Below are positions 7,603 to 13,821 of a stretch of 13,883 nt of DNA, one piece after another (position 1 is the stretch's first letter; each line of letters starts with the position of its first letter). The stretch is taken from contig CAMBHV010000013.1 in the NCBI GenBank assembly GCA_945867255.1, positions 1 to 13,883 of the forward strand. The letters are read 5' to 3'. The translations under genes and the position numbers were made by a program. Below the pieces are notes generated by a model that ran no database searches, was not told the DNA's origin, and saw only the letters and a list, made by a program, of their open reading frames with translations. Origin of the DNA: an uncultured Clostridia bacterium. GTDB lineage: Bacteria > Bacillota > Clostridia > Oscillospirales > Ruminococcaceae.

Positions 7603-7689
7603 GCGTAATTCAACGAATGCCTGCAAACGGATGAATAATACAACAAAATTACAGGCGGCGAACATTGCCGCAGAAAGGAAGCAAAATTA

Positions 7690-8349
7690 ATGAGATGGAT
7701 CGATAAATTGGATCGACGCTTTGGGAGGTTTGCTATCCATGACCTGATGATGGCAGTAGTGGTAGGCCAGGCTGTGGTATTCCTGGCGGATTTTTTTCTT
7801 CCCGGGTTGGGGATCTGGAGCAGCCTGGCACTGAATATGTCGGCTGTTTTACAGGGTGAGATCTGGCGTGTGATCACCTTTATTTTTGTGCCGGCTTCTT
7901 CTACACCGCTTTCTTTATTGTTTACTTTGTATTTGTTGTGGCTCATTGGCCATACGTTAGAGCAAAGTTGGGGCGATTTCCGATTCAATGTGTATTACTT
8001 TCTGGGAGTGATCGGGGCAATTCTTGCTGCTGCGATCACCGGCTGGGGTACTACATATTATCTGAATCTCTCTTTGTTCTTTGCTTTTGCCATGTTGTAT
8101 CCGGATATGCCGCTGCTTCTGTTTTTTATTATTCCTATTAAGGTGAAGTGGCTGGCGCTGTTTGCTGGGGCGCTGTGCCTATTCAGCCTTATATTTGGAA
8201 GCTGGGCGGACCGCGCATGTGTGTTGTTTTCGTTTTTAAACTTCCTGCTGTTTTTTGGCGGAGATTTCTGGCGCATGGCGAAGCAGGAGATCCGGTATGC
8301 ACAGAACCGGCGCGCATGGCGAAATTCCAATAATAATCGCTGGCGATAA
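7690..8349 (+). CDS. Rhomboid-fold membrane protein lacking protease residues
   Basis: A 219-residue integral membrane protein with about six hydrophobic segments. The first half resembles the rhomboid family: EIWRVITFIFVP, then LYLLWLIGHTLEQSWGDFRF in the position of the family's 'G..lE..wG..rf' motif. The catalytic motifs are absent: no GxSG serine where segment 4 should carry it (around TTYYLNLSLFFAFAMLYPD), and no histidine in the last segment (SFLNFLLFFGGDFW). It is therefore probably a pseudo-rhomboid, binding membrane proteins rather than cutting them. The tail is basic and Asn/Arg-rich. AAAGGAA (7674-7680) lies 9 bases before the ATG. It precedes darA, which has its own promoter. The fold is fairly likely; the function is unknown. 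Confidence 0.8.
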   Translation: MRWIDKLDRRFGRFAIHDLMMAVVVGQAVVFLADFFLPGLGIWSSLALNMSAVLQGEIWRVITFIFVPASSTPLSLLFTLYLLWLIGHTLEQSWGDFRFNVYYFLGVIGAILAAAITGWGTTYYLNLSLFFAFAMLYPDMPLLLFFIIPIKVKWLALFAGALCLFSLIFGSWADRACVLFSFLNFLLFFGGDFWRMAKQEIRYAQNRRAWRNSNNNRWR

Positions 8350-8374
8350 ATAAAACATTGCAATAAAAGGTGTT

Positions 8375-8403
8375 TTGCGAATACCCAATAAATATGATAT
8401 ACT
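8375..8403 (+). promoter_or_regulatory. Promoter of darA-holB
   Basis: TTGCGA (8375-8380), a 17-base spacer and TATACT (8398-8403) preceded by TGa, an extended -10. Transcription would start near 8410, giving a leader of about 100 bases. Confidence 0.75.
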
Positions 8404-8426
8404 AATATAAAGAGGATATGCCATAC

Positions 8427-8479
8427 TTGGCGTGTTCTCTGCAAAAATACCACGCCAGCCAGTGCATATGCTTCTGGCG
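8427..8479 (+). promoter_or_regulatory. Leader with two mutually exclusive hairpins upstream of darA
   Basis: TGGCGTG (8428-8434) can pair with CACGCCA (8451-8457). CGCCAG (8453-8458), which overlaps that right arm, can instead pair with CTGGCG (8474-8479). Only one of the two stems can form at a time. The second ends 16 bases before the AGGAGG site, so a switch on darA translation is conceivable. No known riboswitch class is recognised. Confidence 0.3.
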
Positions 8480-8509
8480 GCGTACTGGTTCCGACAGGAG
8501 GAACACAAT

Positions 8510-8833
8510 ATGAAAATGATTACTGCTATCGTCAACAAGGAAGATTCTTCGGCAGTGTGCCATGCACTGACCAAAAATGGATTCTCCGTGACAAAACTTC
8601 CTACGCAGGGCGGTTTCCTGATGGCGGGAAACATGACACTGCTGATTGGTACGGATGACGAAAAAGTAGATCAGTGCCTGGAACTGATTGCTTCCTGCGC
8701 CAAGCAGCGCACCGAGGTAGTACCCAGCACTGCCAGCTATGGCATTGGCGTTACAACCGCATATCCCCTGGAGGTAACAGTAGGCGGCGCGACGATTTTT
8801 GTTACCAATGTGGAGCGATTTGAAAAACTGTAA
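8510..8833 (+). CDS. darA: Cyclic di-AMP receptor, PstA/DarA family (DUF970, YaaQ)
   Basis: A 107-residue PII-like signalling protein that binds c-di-AMP as a trimer in the cytoplasm. The start MKMITAIV, the block TKLPTQGGFLMAGNMTLLIG (residues 28-47) and the end VGGATIFVTNVERF (91-104) match the family closely. Staphylococcal PstA has GGFLRAGNTT where this one has GGFLMAGNMT. AGGAGG at 8496-8501 lies 8 bases before the ATG at 8510. The frame is open back to 8432, but that part overlaps the leader and has no ribosome site. The next gene, holB, overlaps its end by about 26 bases, so the two are co-transcribed. The downstream target of DarA is not known even in model species. Confidence 0.95.
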   Translation: MKMITAIVNKEDSSAVCHALTKNGFSVTKLPTQGGFLMAGNMTLLIGTDDEKVDQCLELIASCAKQRTEVVPSTASYGIGVTTAYPLEVTVGGATIFVTNVERFEKL

Positions 8834-9752
8834 TGGCGCGATACCCTGCGCGCTTGCAGGGCTTTTGGGTAACGATGCCCTGAAAAGAAATCTTTCTTCG
8901 GCGCTATGCGCCGGGCGGCTGGCGCACAGCATACTTCTCTGCGGAGAACATGGAATGGGCGCCGGCTTTGCCGCGCGCTGTTTGGCGGCGGATTTTCTGT
9001 TTCCGGAAGGCGGTGCGCCGGCGCAGGCTGTGTTGGATGGGAAAAGTCCTGAAGTGCTGGTGCTGGAGGGCGATGGTGCATCCGGGCTCATCAAAATCGA
9101 TGCCGTGCGTGCTGTGCGCCGTGCCGTGTATGACACGGCACTGAGTGCTGCAGGGCGTGTTGTGCTGGTGTATGGTGCGGAAAAGCTGAATGCCGCCAGT
9201 GCCAACGCATTGTTAAAGGTGATAGAAGAGCCACCGGAACATGTCTTATTTATTTTTACTGCAACAAGTGAGGCAGCTGTTCTTGCAACCATTCGCAGCC
9301 GCTGCAGCATCTACACACTTTCGCCACTGTCGGCCACAGAATGTGCTGCAGCGCTGGAAAAGATGGGCGCAAAGCCTCAGCAGGCACGCAGGTTGGCCGA
9401 AGTGTTTGGCGGGCGCTTTGGTGAGGCGAAGGCCTGTTTACAGGATGAGAAAAATGCGGATCTTCTTGCACGGGCAGAGCGTTTGGCTGTTGCGTGTGAA
9501 AAAAAAGATACTTACGCAGCACTATGTCTGCTGGCACAGGAAGAAAAAGACAGAGCACAGGCAAAAGCACTGCTGCGACTGTTTCGATATGTGTGTGCGG
9601 CGGCGTTGGCGGGGGGGCACGCCATTTCGCCCGCATGTGCTGCCCGGTGCGCAGGTTATGCAGGCGAAGCGATGCGCCTTCTGGAAGCAAATGCGAACCC
9701 CAAACTGGTGCTGACACAGCTGGGTGCCCGGATGACTGTTTCTGAAAAATAA
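8808..9752 (+). CDS. holB: DNA polymerase III delta-prime subunit (clamp loader)
   Basis: A 314-residue clamp-loader subunit that helps place the sliding clamp on DNA. Recognisable parts are LAHSILLCGEHGMG (39-52) at the P-loop, the run RVVLVYGAEKLNAASANALLKVIEEPPEHVLFIFT (AAA+ Walker B/sensor region), and RSRCSIYTL with the SRC arginine-finger motif. The P-loop lysine is missing (GEHGMGAGF), so it should not bind ATP. The four zinc-binding cysteines usual after the P-loop are also absent. The start is uncertain: ATG 8808 is chosen, but TTG 8820 has GGAG four bases upstream, and neither has an ideal ribosome site. The overlap with darA indicates coupling. The darA-holB-ricT order matches B. 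subtilis (yaaQ-yaaR-holB-yaaT) without yaaR. Confidence 0.9.
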   Translation: MWSDLKNCNGAIPCALAGLLGNDALKRNLSSALCAGRLAHSILLCGEHGMGAGFAARCLAADFLFPEGGAPAQAVLDGKSPEVLVLEGDGASGLIKIDAVRAVRRAVYDTALSAAGRVVLVYGAEKLNAASANALLKVIEEPPEHVLFIFTATSEAAVLATIRSRCSIYTLSPLSATECAAALEKMGAKPQQARRLAEVFGGRFGEAKACLQDEKNADLLARAERLAVACEKKDTYAALCLLAQEEKDRAQAKALLRLFRYVCAAALAGGHAISPACAARCAGYAGEAMRLLEANANPKLVLTQLGARMTVSEK

Positions 9753-9786
9753 ACGAGAAGTTTAGAATATACGGAAAGGAACGTTC

Positions 9787-10641
9787 ATGACAAGTGTAGT
9801 GGGAATCCGCTTTAAGCAGGCGGGAAAAATGTATTATTTTGCGCCGGGGCAGTTGTCACCTGCGGTAGGGGAATACGTAATCGTAGAGACTTCACGGGGT
9901 GAAGAGTGCGGCGAGGTAGTGATGTCTGTGCACGAGGTGCCGGATTCCAGAATATCAAAGCCCTTGCGGCCCGTGCTTCGTATGGCGGATGCGATTGATC
10001 TTCGTCGCATGGAAAAAAACCGTGCGGATGAAAAGCGAGCGTTTGATGTATGTGCGCAGCGCATAGAAAAGCATAAGCTGGACATGAAGCTGGTAGACGT
10101 GGAGTATACATTAGATCGCAGTAAGATCTTGTTCTATTTCACCGCAGATGGCCGCGTGGATTTCCGTGACCTTGTCAAAGATCTGGCCGGCGTGTTCCAC
10201 ACACGTATTGAGCTAAGGCAGATCGGCGTGCGCGATGAAAGCAAAATGCTGGGTGGGCTTGGCATTTGTGGCCAGCCATTCTGCTGTAGCCGTTTTTTAA
10301 AAGATTTTCAGCCGGTTTCCATCAAAATGGCAAAAGCGCAGGGGCTTTCATTAAATCCGGCAAAGATATCGGGTTCCTGTGGTCGGCTTATGTGTTGCCT
10401 TGCTTATGAGCAGCCGGCATATGAATATCTGAACAGCATCACGCCCGGAGTGGGCAGTGTTGTGAAAACGCCGGACGGCACGGGCGTGGTGACGGAAGTA
10501 AACGTGATCTCCGGCGTGCTTCGTGTAAAACCGGACGCACCGGGGGCACCGATACGAAGTTATCCCAAATCAGATTGTGAATATATTCGAGGCGGAAAAC
10601 GAGTGCCGAAAAAGCCAGAGGAAGAAGAACCACAAGTCTGA
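9787..10641 (+). CDS. ricT: RicT/YaaT, PSP1-domain protein of the Y-complex
   Basis: A 284-residue PSP1 C-terminal domain protein. In B. subtilis RicT works with RicA and RicF as an iron-sulfur complex that directs RNase Y cleavage and influences sporulation, competence and biofilm programmes. The PSP1 domain is at about residues 60-147. The hallmark cysteine block is complete: GGLGICGQPFCCSRFL (C161, C166, C167), then SGSCGRLMCCLAYE (C198, C203, C204). The C-terminus is charged and ends in a glutamate-rich tail. AAAGGAA at 9774-9780 precedes the ATG by six bases. It begins 34 bases after holB, probably in the same operon. No terminator follows before the ferredoxin promoter. RicA and RicF are not in the window. 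Confidence 0.95.
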   Translation: MTSVVGIRFKQAGKMYYFAPGQLSPAVGEYVIVETSRGEECGEVVMSVHEVPDSRISKPLRPVLRMADAIDLRRMEKNRADEKRAFDVCAQRIEKHKLDMKLVDVEYTLDRSKILFYFTADGRVDFRDLVKDLAGVFHTRIELRQIGVRDESKMLGGLGICGQPFCCSRFLKDFQPVSIKMAKAQGLSLNPAKISGSCGRLMCCLAYEQPAYEYLNSITPGVGSVVKTPDGTGVVTEVNVISGVLRVKPDAPGAPIRSYPKSDCEYIRGGKRVPKKPEEEEPQV

Positions 10642-10660
10642 AAAGAGCGAAGGGAAATCC

Positions 10661-10688
10661 TTGCAAAATCCGTATTTTATGTTACAAT
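10661..10688 (+). promoter_or_regulatory. Promoter of the ferredoxin gene
   Basis: TTGCAA (10661-10666), a 16-base spacer and TACAAT (10683-10688) with TGt before it (extended -10). Start of transcription is predicted near 10695, about 160 bases before the start codon. Confidence 0.7.
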
Positions 10689-10714
10689 AAAAAAACGAAG
10701 AGGCAAGGGCCGTT

Positions 10715-10778
10715 TTCGCCTGAAAAACAGCTGGCGAACGCAAGGCGGCAGCCGGGCCTTTTCGCCGAAAGGCGGCCC
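10715..10778 (+). promoter_or_regulatory. GC-rich structured leader of the ferredoxin mRNA
   Basis: Two hairpins: TTCGCC/GGCGAA (10715-10720 with 10733-10738), and GCCTTT/AAAGGC (10756-10761 with 10768-10773) extended by GG/CC. GGGCCGTTTTCGCC and GGGCCTTTTCGCC form an imperfect direct repeat. The region is much more GC-rich than other intergenic stretches here. No riboswitch class is recognised. Confidence 0.35.
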
Positions 10779-10854
10779 TGCGCATTCGGTCCGCGTTTTC
10801 CGGGGCGTAAAGGGCGCAAATCACTTTTACAGCGCGGAGAAGGAAGGTTGTAGT

Positions 10855-11025
10855 ATGGCTTACAAAATCAGCGATGACTGCATTGCCTGTGGCACCTGCG
10901 CCGGTGTTTGCCCGGTGAGCGCCATTTCCGAAGGCGATGGCAAGTATGTGATCGATGCGGACGCGTGCCTGGATTGCGGCACCTGCGCCGGCGAATGCCC
11001 CGTGGGCGCCATCAGCGAAGGCTGA
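10855..11025 (+). CDS. 2[4Fe-4S] ferredoxin, clostridial type
   Basis: A 56-residue ferredoxin, the small cytoplasmic electron carrier of anaerobes. Two CxxCxxCxxxCP motifs hold two [4Fe-4S] clusters: C9/C12/C15/C19 and C38/C41/C44/C48. The two halves are near-duplicates (ACGTCAGVCPVSAISEG against DCGTCAGECPVGAISEG), the classic internal repeat. Length is normal for the clostridial type. AGGAAGG (10841-10847) lies 7 bases before the ATG. It has its own promoter, a long leader and a strong terminator, so it is expressed independently of ricT. The PFOR about 5 kb upstream is its likely reductant, by family knowledge. It is an unusual insert between ricT and rsmI. Confidence 0.97.
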   Translation: MAYKISDDCIACGTCAGVCPVSAISEGDGKYVIDADACLDCGTCAGECPVGAISEG

Positions 11026-11044
11026 GCGCGCAAACAAAGCATGA

Positions 11045-11081
11045 AAAAGCAGGCAGGTGAATACCTGCCTGCTTTTCTTTT
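11045..11081 (+). terminator. Rho-independent terminator after ferredoxin
   Basis: A perfect 14-bp stem, AAAAGCAGGCAGGT (11045-11058) with its complement at 11063-11076, 4-base loop GAAT, followed by CTTTT. It lies 19 bases after the stop codon. Confidence 0.95.
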
Positions 11082-11101
11082 GACGCTTTGTATAAAATGA
11101 G

Positions 11102-11130
11102 TTGAAAACAAGACGCTTTATCGTTATGAT
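11102..11130 (+). promoter_or_regulatory. Promoter of rsmI
   Basis: TTGAAA (11102-11107), a 17-base spacer and TATGAT (11125-11130). It has the same hexamers, spacing and CGT before the -10 as the promoter at 5887. The leader of about 80 bases contains GTTGC/GCAAC with a 6-base loop (11167-11182), inside a wider CAGCC/GGCTG pairing. Confidence 0.75.
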
Positions 11131-11216
11131 AGAAATACGAATACAGCCGGTTCACGCTGCCGGGGTGTTGCACGTCAGCAACTTGTACAGGGCTGGTAAA
11201 GGGGGCTATTATACCC

Positions 11217-12086
11217 ATGGCAGGAACTTTATATCTGGTTGCTACACCCATTGGAAACCTTGAAGATATGACGCCGCGTGCGGCTGCCACATTTGCTAAA
11301 GTGGACTTTGTTGCGGCTGAAGATACGCGTGTGACGTGGAAGCTTTTAAATTATCTTGGCCTGAAAAAGCCAATGGTAAGTTACTATGAACATAACCTGA
11401 AAGAAAGAGGTGAAATGATTCTTGCGCGAATTGAAGCAGGCGAAAGCTGTGCGTTGTGTTCAGATGCAGGGATGCCTGCCATTTCAGATCCGGGTGAGGT
11501 GATTGTACGGGATGCGCATGCGCGTGGCATCCGTGTGGTTCCGGTGCCCGGTGCCAGCGCGGCAGATACAGCTTTGATAGTTTCCGGCCAGGAGACAGGG
11601 CGGTTTGTGTTTGAAGGATTCCTTCCTACAAATCGGCGGCAGAAAAAAGAAAGGCTGGAAGAATTGCTGGAGGAGCGACGTACAATTATCTTTTATGAGG
11701 CACCGCATAAGCTGCTGACCACGCTTTCCGATTTGGAACAGGCTTTCGGCGCGCAACGCTCGCTTACCGTATGCCGTGAACTGACCAAGCTGCATGAGGA
11801 GATTTGGAAGACGACCATCGGCCAGGCGAATGCGTATTATCAGGAGAATACGCCGCGTGGTGAATATGTTCTTGTAATGGCGGGCGCAGAACCTGTTCGC
11901 ACACAGCCTGACACTACATTGGAACAGGCAGCACAGCAGGCGCTTGCGCTTATGAAAGAGCAGGGCCTTGCCTTGTCGGCTGCGGCGAAGGCTGCTGCTG
12001 CAGATACCGGCTTTTCAAAAAGTGAAGTCTATAAAGCATGCCTTGCACGCGAAACAGGCGGTGCGGGGAAAGGGGAAGCAGAATGA
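11217..12086 (+). CDS. rsmI: 16S rRNA (cytidine-1402 2'-O)-methyltransferase RsmI
   Basis: A 289-residue SAM-dependent enzyme that methylates the ribose of C1402 in 16S rRNA, in the ribosomal P site. Signatures of this tetrapyrrole-methylase-fold family are all there: GTLYLVATPIGNLEDMTPRA at the N-terminus, AAEDTR (34-39), SDAGMPAISDPG near the middle, VPVPGASAADTAL, FEGFLP, IFYEAPHKL and CRELTKLHEE. The C-terminal tail carries an Ala-rich helical part similar to the family's KAAA..tG.sksevY ending (SAAAKAAAADTGFSKSEVYKA). GGGGG at 11201-11205 is the likely ribosome site, 11 bases from the ATG. Its stop overlaps the start of the next gene (ATGA). In B. subtilis rsmI (yabC) also lies near ricT. 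Confidence 0.97.
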   Translation: MAGTLYLVATPIGNLEDMTPRAAATFAKVDFVAAEDTRVTWKLLNYLGLKKPMVSYYEHNLKERGEMILARIEAGESCALCSDAGMPAISDPGEVIVRDAHARGIRVVPVPGASAADTALIVSGQETGRFVFEGFLPTNRRQKKERLEELLEERRTIIFYEAPHKLLTTLSDLEQAFGAQRSLTVCRELTKLHEEIWKTTIGQANAYYQENTPRGEYVLVMAGAEPVRTQPDTTLEQAAQQALALMKEQGLALSAAAKAAAADTGFSKSEVYKACLARETGGAGKGEAE

Positions 12087-12547
12087 GGCTTTTAGTAGTA
12101 TCGGATGTCCATGGCGACTATGATGCGTTGGAACAGGCATATCGTGCAGAAAAGAATGTGGGTGCTGTCATTTTTTTGGGAGACGGCATCCATGAGGTGG
12201 AACGTTTTGAGGCGGCACATGCTCCATTGCGTGTGTATATGGTGCGGGGGAATTGCGATTTTGGTACCAACGCGCCATTACAGGGAATCTGCGCATTTGA
12301 AGGAGTACTGTTTCTATATACGCATGGCCATGCCTATGGGGTAAAGGCGTCTTATCAGGCGCTTTCAGAAGCGGCGCAGGCCGCCCGGGCCGATGTGGCA
12401 TTATTTGGACATACGCATATACCCCTTTGTGAAGAACAGGAAGGGTTGGTATTGTTTAACCCAGGTCCGCTGGCAGATGGTGTGTACGGTGTGATTTGCG
12501 TGGAAAACGGAAAAGCTAAATTTTCACATAAGCGGGTCATGTTTTGA
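12083..12547 (+). CDS. YfcE/MJ0936-type metallophosphoesterase
   Basis: A 154-residue calcineurin-like phosphoesterase, a small cytoplasmic phosphodiesterase with a two-metal centre. All metal ligands are visible: D8 and H10 in SDVHGD, D34 in FLGDG, N57 in VRGNCD, H81 in YTHGH, and H110 and H112 in FGHTH. The NPGP motif after it is also typical. The ATG at 12083 overlaps the rsmI stop in ATGA, with AAAGGGGAA (12069-12077) just upstream. The frame stays open back to 12038, but that part is inside rsmI. It is co-transcribed with rsmI. The physiological substrate is unknown for the subfamily. Confidence 0.93.
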   Translation: MRLLVVSDVHGDYDALEQAYRAEKNVGAVIFLGDGIHEVERFEAAHAPLRVYMVRGNCDFGTNAPLQGICAFEGVLFLYTHGHAYGVKASYQALSEAAQAARADVALFGHTHIPLCEEQEGLVLFNPGPLADGVYGVICVENGKAKFSHKRVMF

Positions 12548-12570
12548 CAAGTGTACTTTGGATTTGAAAA

Positions 12571-12620
12571 TTAAAAAAGAAAAACCCCCGGCATGCGGAA
12601 CCGGGGGTTTTCTTTTTTAA
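12571..12620. terminator. Bidirectional rho-independent terminator
   Basis: CCCCCGG (12585-12591) and CCGGGGG (12601-12607) form the GC stem. An A-run on the left and T-run on the right extend it to about 20 bp with one bulged A. It ends the rsmI-phosphoesterase operon and can also act leftward. Confidence 0.93.
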
Positions 12621-12645
12621 GGGGTATCTCTCTTGGTGTGAGGAG

Positions 12646-12688
12646 GAATCATACAGAAAACGGATTGCGGCTTCCGTTTCTGTGATTC
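12646..12688. repeat. Long imperfect hairpin in the convergent gap
   Basis: GAATCA, CAG and AAACGGA on the left (12646-12664) pair with TCCGTTT, CTG and TGATTC on the right (12673-12688), giving 16 bp with bulges TA and A around an 8-base loop. It has no good T-run on either strand. The rest of the gap 12621-12840 shows no credible gene. Confidence 0.5.
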
Positions 12689-12840
12689 TTATTATAGGGG
12701 GCAATTTGGACAACGATATGACTTCTCTGTGAACAAAATGTAAATAGTAGAAATTTTTATATCAGCTTTTCCTTATGAAAATAGGAGTGATCTGCAATAG
12801 ATAAGGCGATGGAAAAAGAAGATTCATAAAAGGCAGGGTA

Positions 12841-12880
12841 TATAAAAGCCGTTTGCCAAAACAAAATGACAAACGGCTGA
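12841..12880 (-). terminator. Terminator of the NERD-domain gene
   Basis: AGCCGTTTG (12847-12855) and CAAACGGCT (12870-12878) pair perfectly. On the minus strand the stem is followed by TTTTATAT. It lies about 30 bases beyond the stop of the minus-strand gene. Confidence 0.8.
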
Positions 12881-12910
12881 AGGCGAAAAACTTTAAGTAT
12901 AACGCCAATC

Positions 12911-13543
12911 TTATTGTGGTTGTGCGGTTGCGCTTTCCGTTTTTTGGTACGCACGCAAAGCAGCGACAGCCTGTGCAATATCAGTATGCTTATCCTGCGT
13001 GAATTTGGATTTTCCCAAAAGTGCACGGAAATCTTTCATCGTATAATGCCCGGTGCTGCGCGGCAAAGCAAGTTGTGCCCGCTTATTGGTAAATACCACC
13101 ACGGTTTCTACTGGCACATTTTTCATTTTTGCGCTAAACAATGCATCGCGTACCAGCCTGGTATCCTGTTCCGCCCGGCGCAAAGGGTTTTCAAAGCTTT
13201 GACGTTTTTCGTCACACACCTGCAGCCACATGGCGTCACCCGCAGAACCGTAGATTTCGCCGCCAAGGCCTACGCACTTTACGCACAGAAGACCAAAAAT
13301 CCCAACCAGAATGAAGTCTAAATCTGTTACGGAACCGTTTTTTTCCAAGACGGCAGGAGAAATCACTTCATATTGATTCATGGCTGCCATGCGCTTGGCA
13401 GCGGCCAAAGGCTTTCGGGCGGCAGTTGCGCCTTGCAGATCCTTCGGCTTTCCATGAAGAAGTTCTTTCTTAAAAGTGAACACATACAAAAAAACAAGGG
13501 CAACCACTGCCAGTATGGTAAGAATGATACTTGTTGGCTCCAA
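12911..13543 (-). CDS. Membrane-anchored NERD-domain protein with altered active site
   Basis: A 210-residue protein with one N-terminal membrane segment (about residues 6-24), then basic KK and a cytoplasmic NERD (nuclease-related) domain at about 58-160. NERD features seen: TDLDFILVGIFGLL (73-86), GGEIYGSAGDAMW (94-106), FENPLRRAEQDTR, and VVVFTNKRAQL. In canonical NERD domains the lines are tEiDhil and E.K. Here they read TDLD and C87-V-K89, so the catalytic glutamate appears to be Cys and the activity may be lost. The TTG at 13543 is chosen because GGAGG (13556-13552) lies 8 bases upstream. ATG 13576 and ATG 13594 are alternatives without good ribosome sites. The frame runs on to 13864, but that part overlaps a tRNA promoter. 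It is monocistronic; its function is unknown. Confidence 0.8.
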   Translation of the reverse strand: MEPTSIILTILAVVALVFLYVFTFKKELLHGKPKDLQGATAARKPLAAAKRMAAMNQYEVISPAVLEKNGSVTDLDFILVGIFGLLCVKCVGLGGEIYGSAGDAMWLQVCDEKRQSFENPLRRAEQDTRLVRDALFSAKMKNVPVETVVVFTNKRAQLALPRSTGHYTMKDFRALLGKSKFTQDKHTDIAQAVAALRAYQKTESATAQPQ

Positions 13544-13607
13544 AGCCGTAACCTCCAATAGGTTTTCTGCCTTCATAACAGAAAAACCACACATTACTCT
13601 TTTCACA

Positions 13608-13636
13608 AGTATAACAAAACCGTATCCAAAACACAA
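13608..13636 (-). promoter_or_regulatory. Probable promoter of the NERD-domain gene
   Basis: On the minus strand TTGTGT (13636-13631), a 17-base spacer and TATACT (13613-13608) preceded by TGt. The -35 is weak, the extended -10 good. It places the RNA start near 13601, downstream of the far N-terminal extension. Confidence 0.5.
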
Positions 13637-13769
13637 TCGGCCGCAACGCGGAAAAAGTAAATTTATTATGAAGATTATGAATAAGTGGGTATGGGCGTCG
13701 TTAGAGCATGGTGCAAAATATACAGAAGAAAAGTTTTGTGAGATATGTAAAAAAAACACGACAAAAATA

Positions 13770-13798
13770 TTGACAAGCGATAAAAACAGTGATAGAAT
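13770..13798 (+). promoter_or_regulatory. Promoter of tRNA-Arg
   Basis: Perfect TTGACA (13770-13775), a 17-base spacer and TAGAAT (13793-13798) with TGa before it. It lies 23 bases upstream of the tRNA. Confidence 0.85.
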
Positions 13799-13821
13799 AA
13801 CAACAGTCTCAAGTGAGACAT

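Noticed and set aside
12775..12804. Nine-codon frame MKIGVICNR in the convergent gap
   Set aside because: Too short and without a ribosome site; it is most likely chance.
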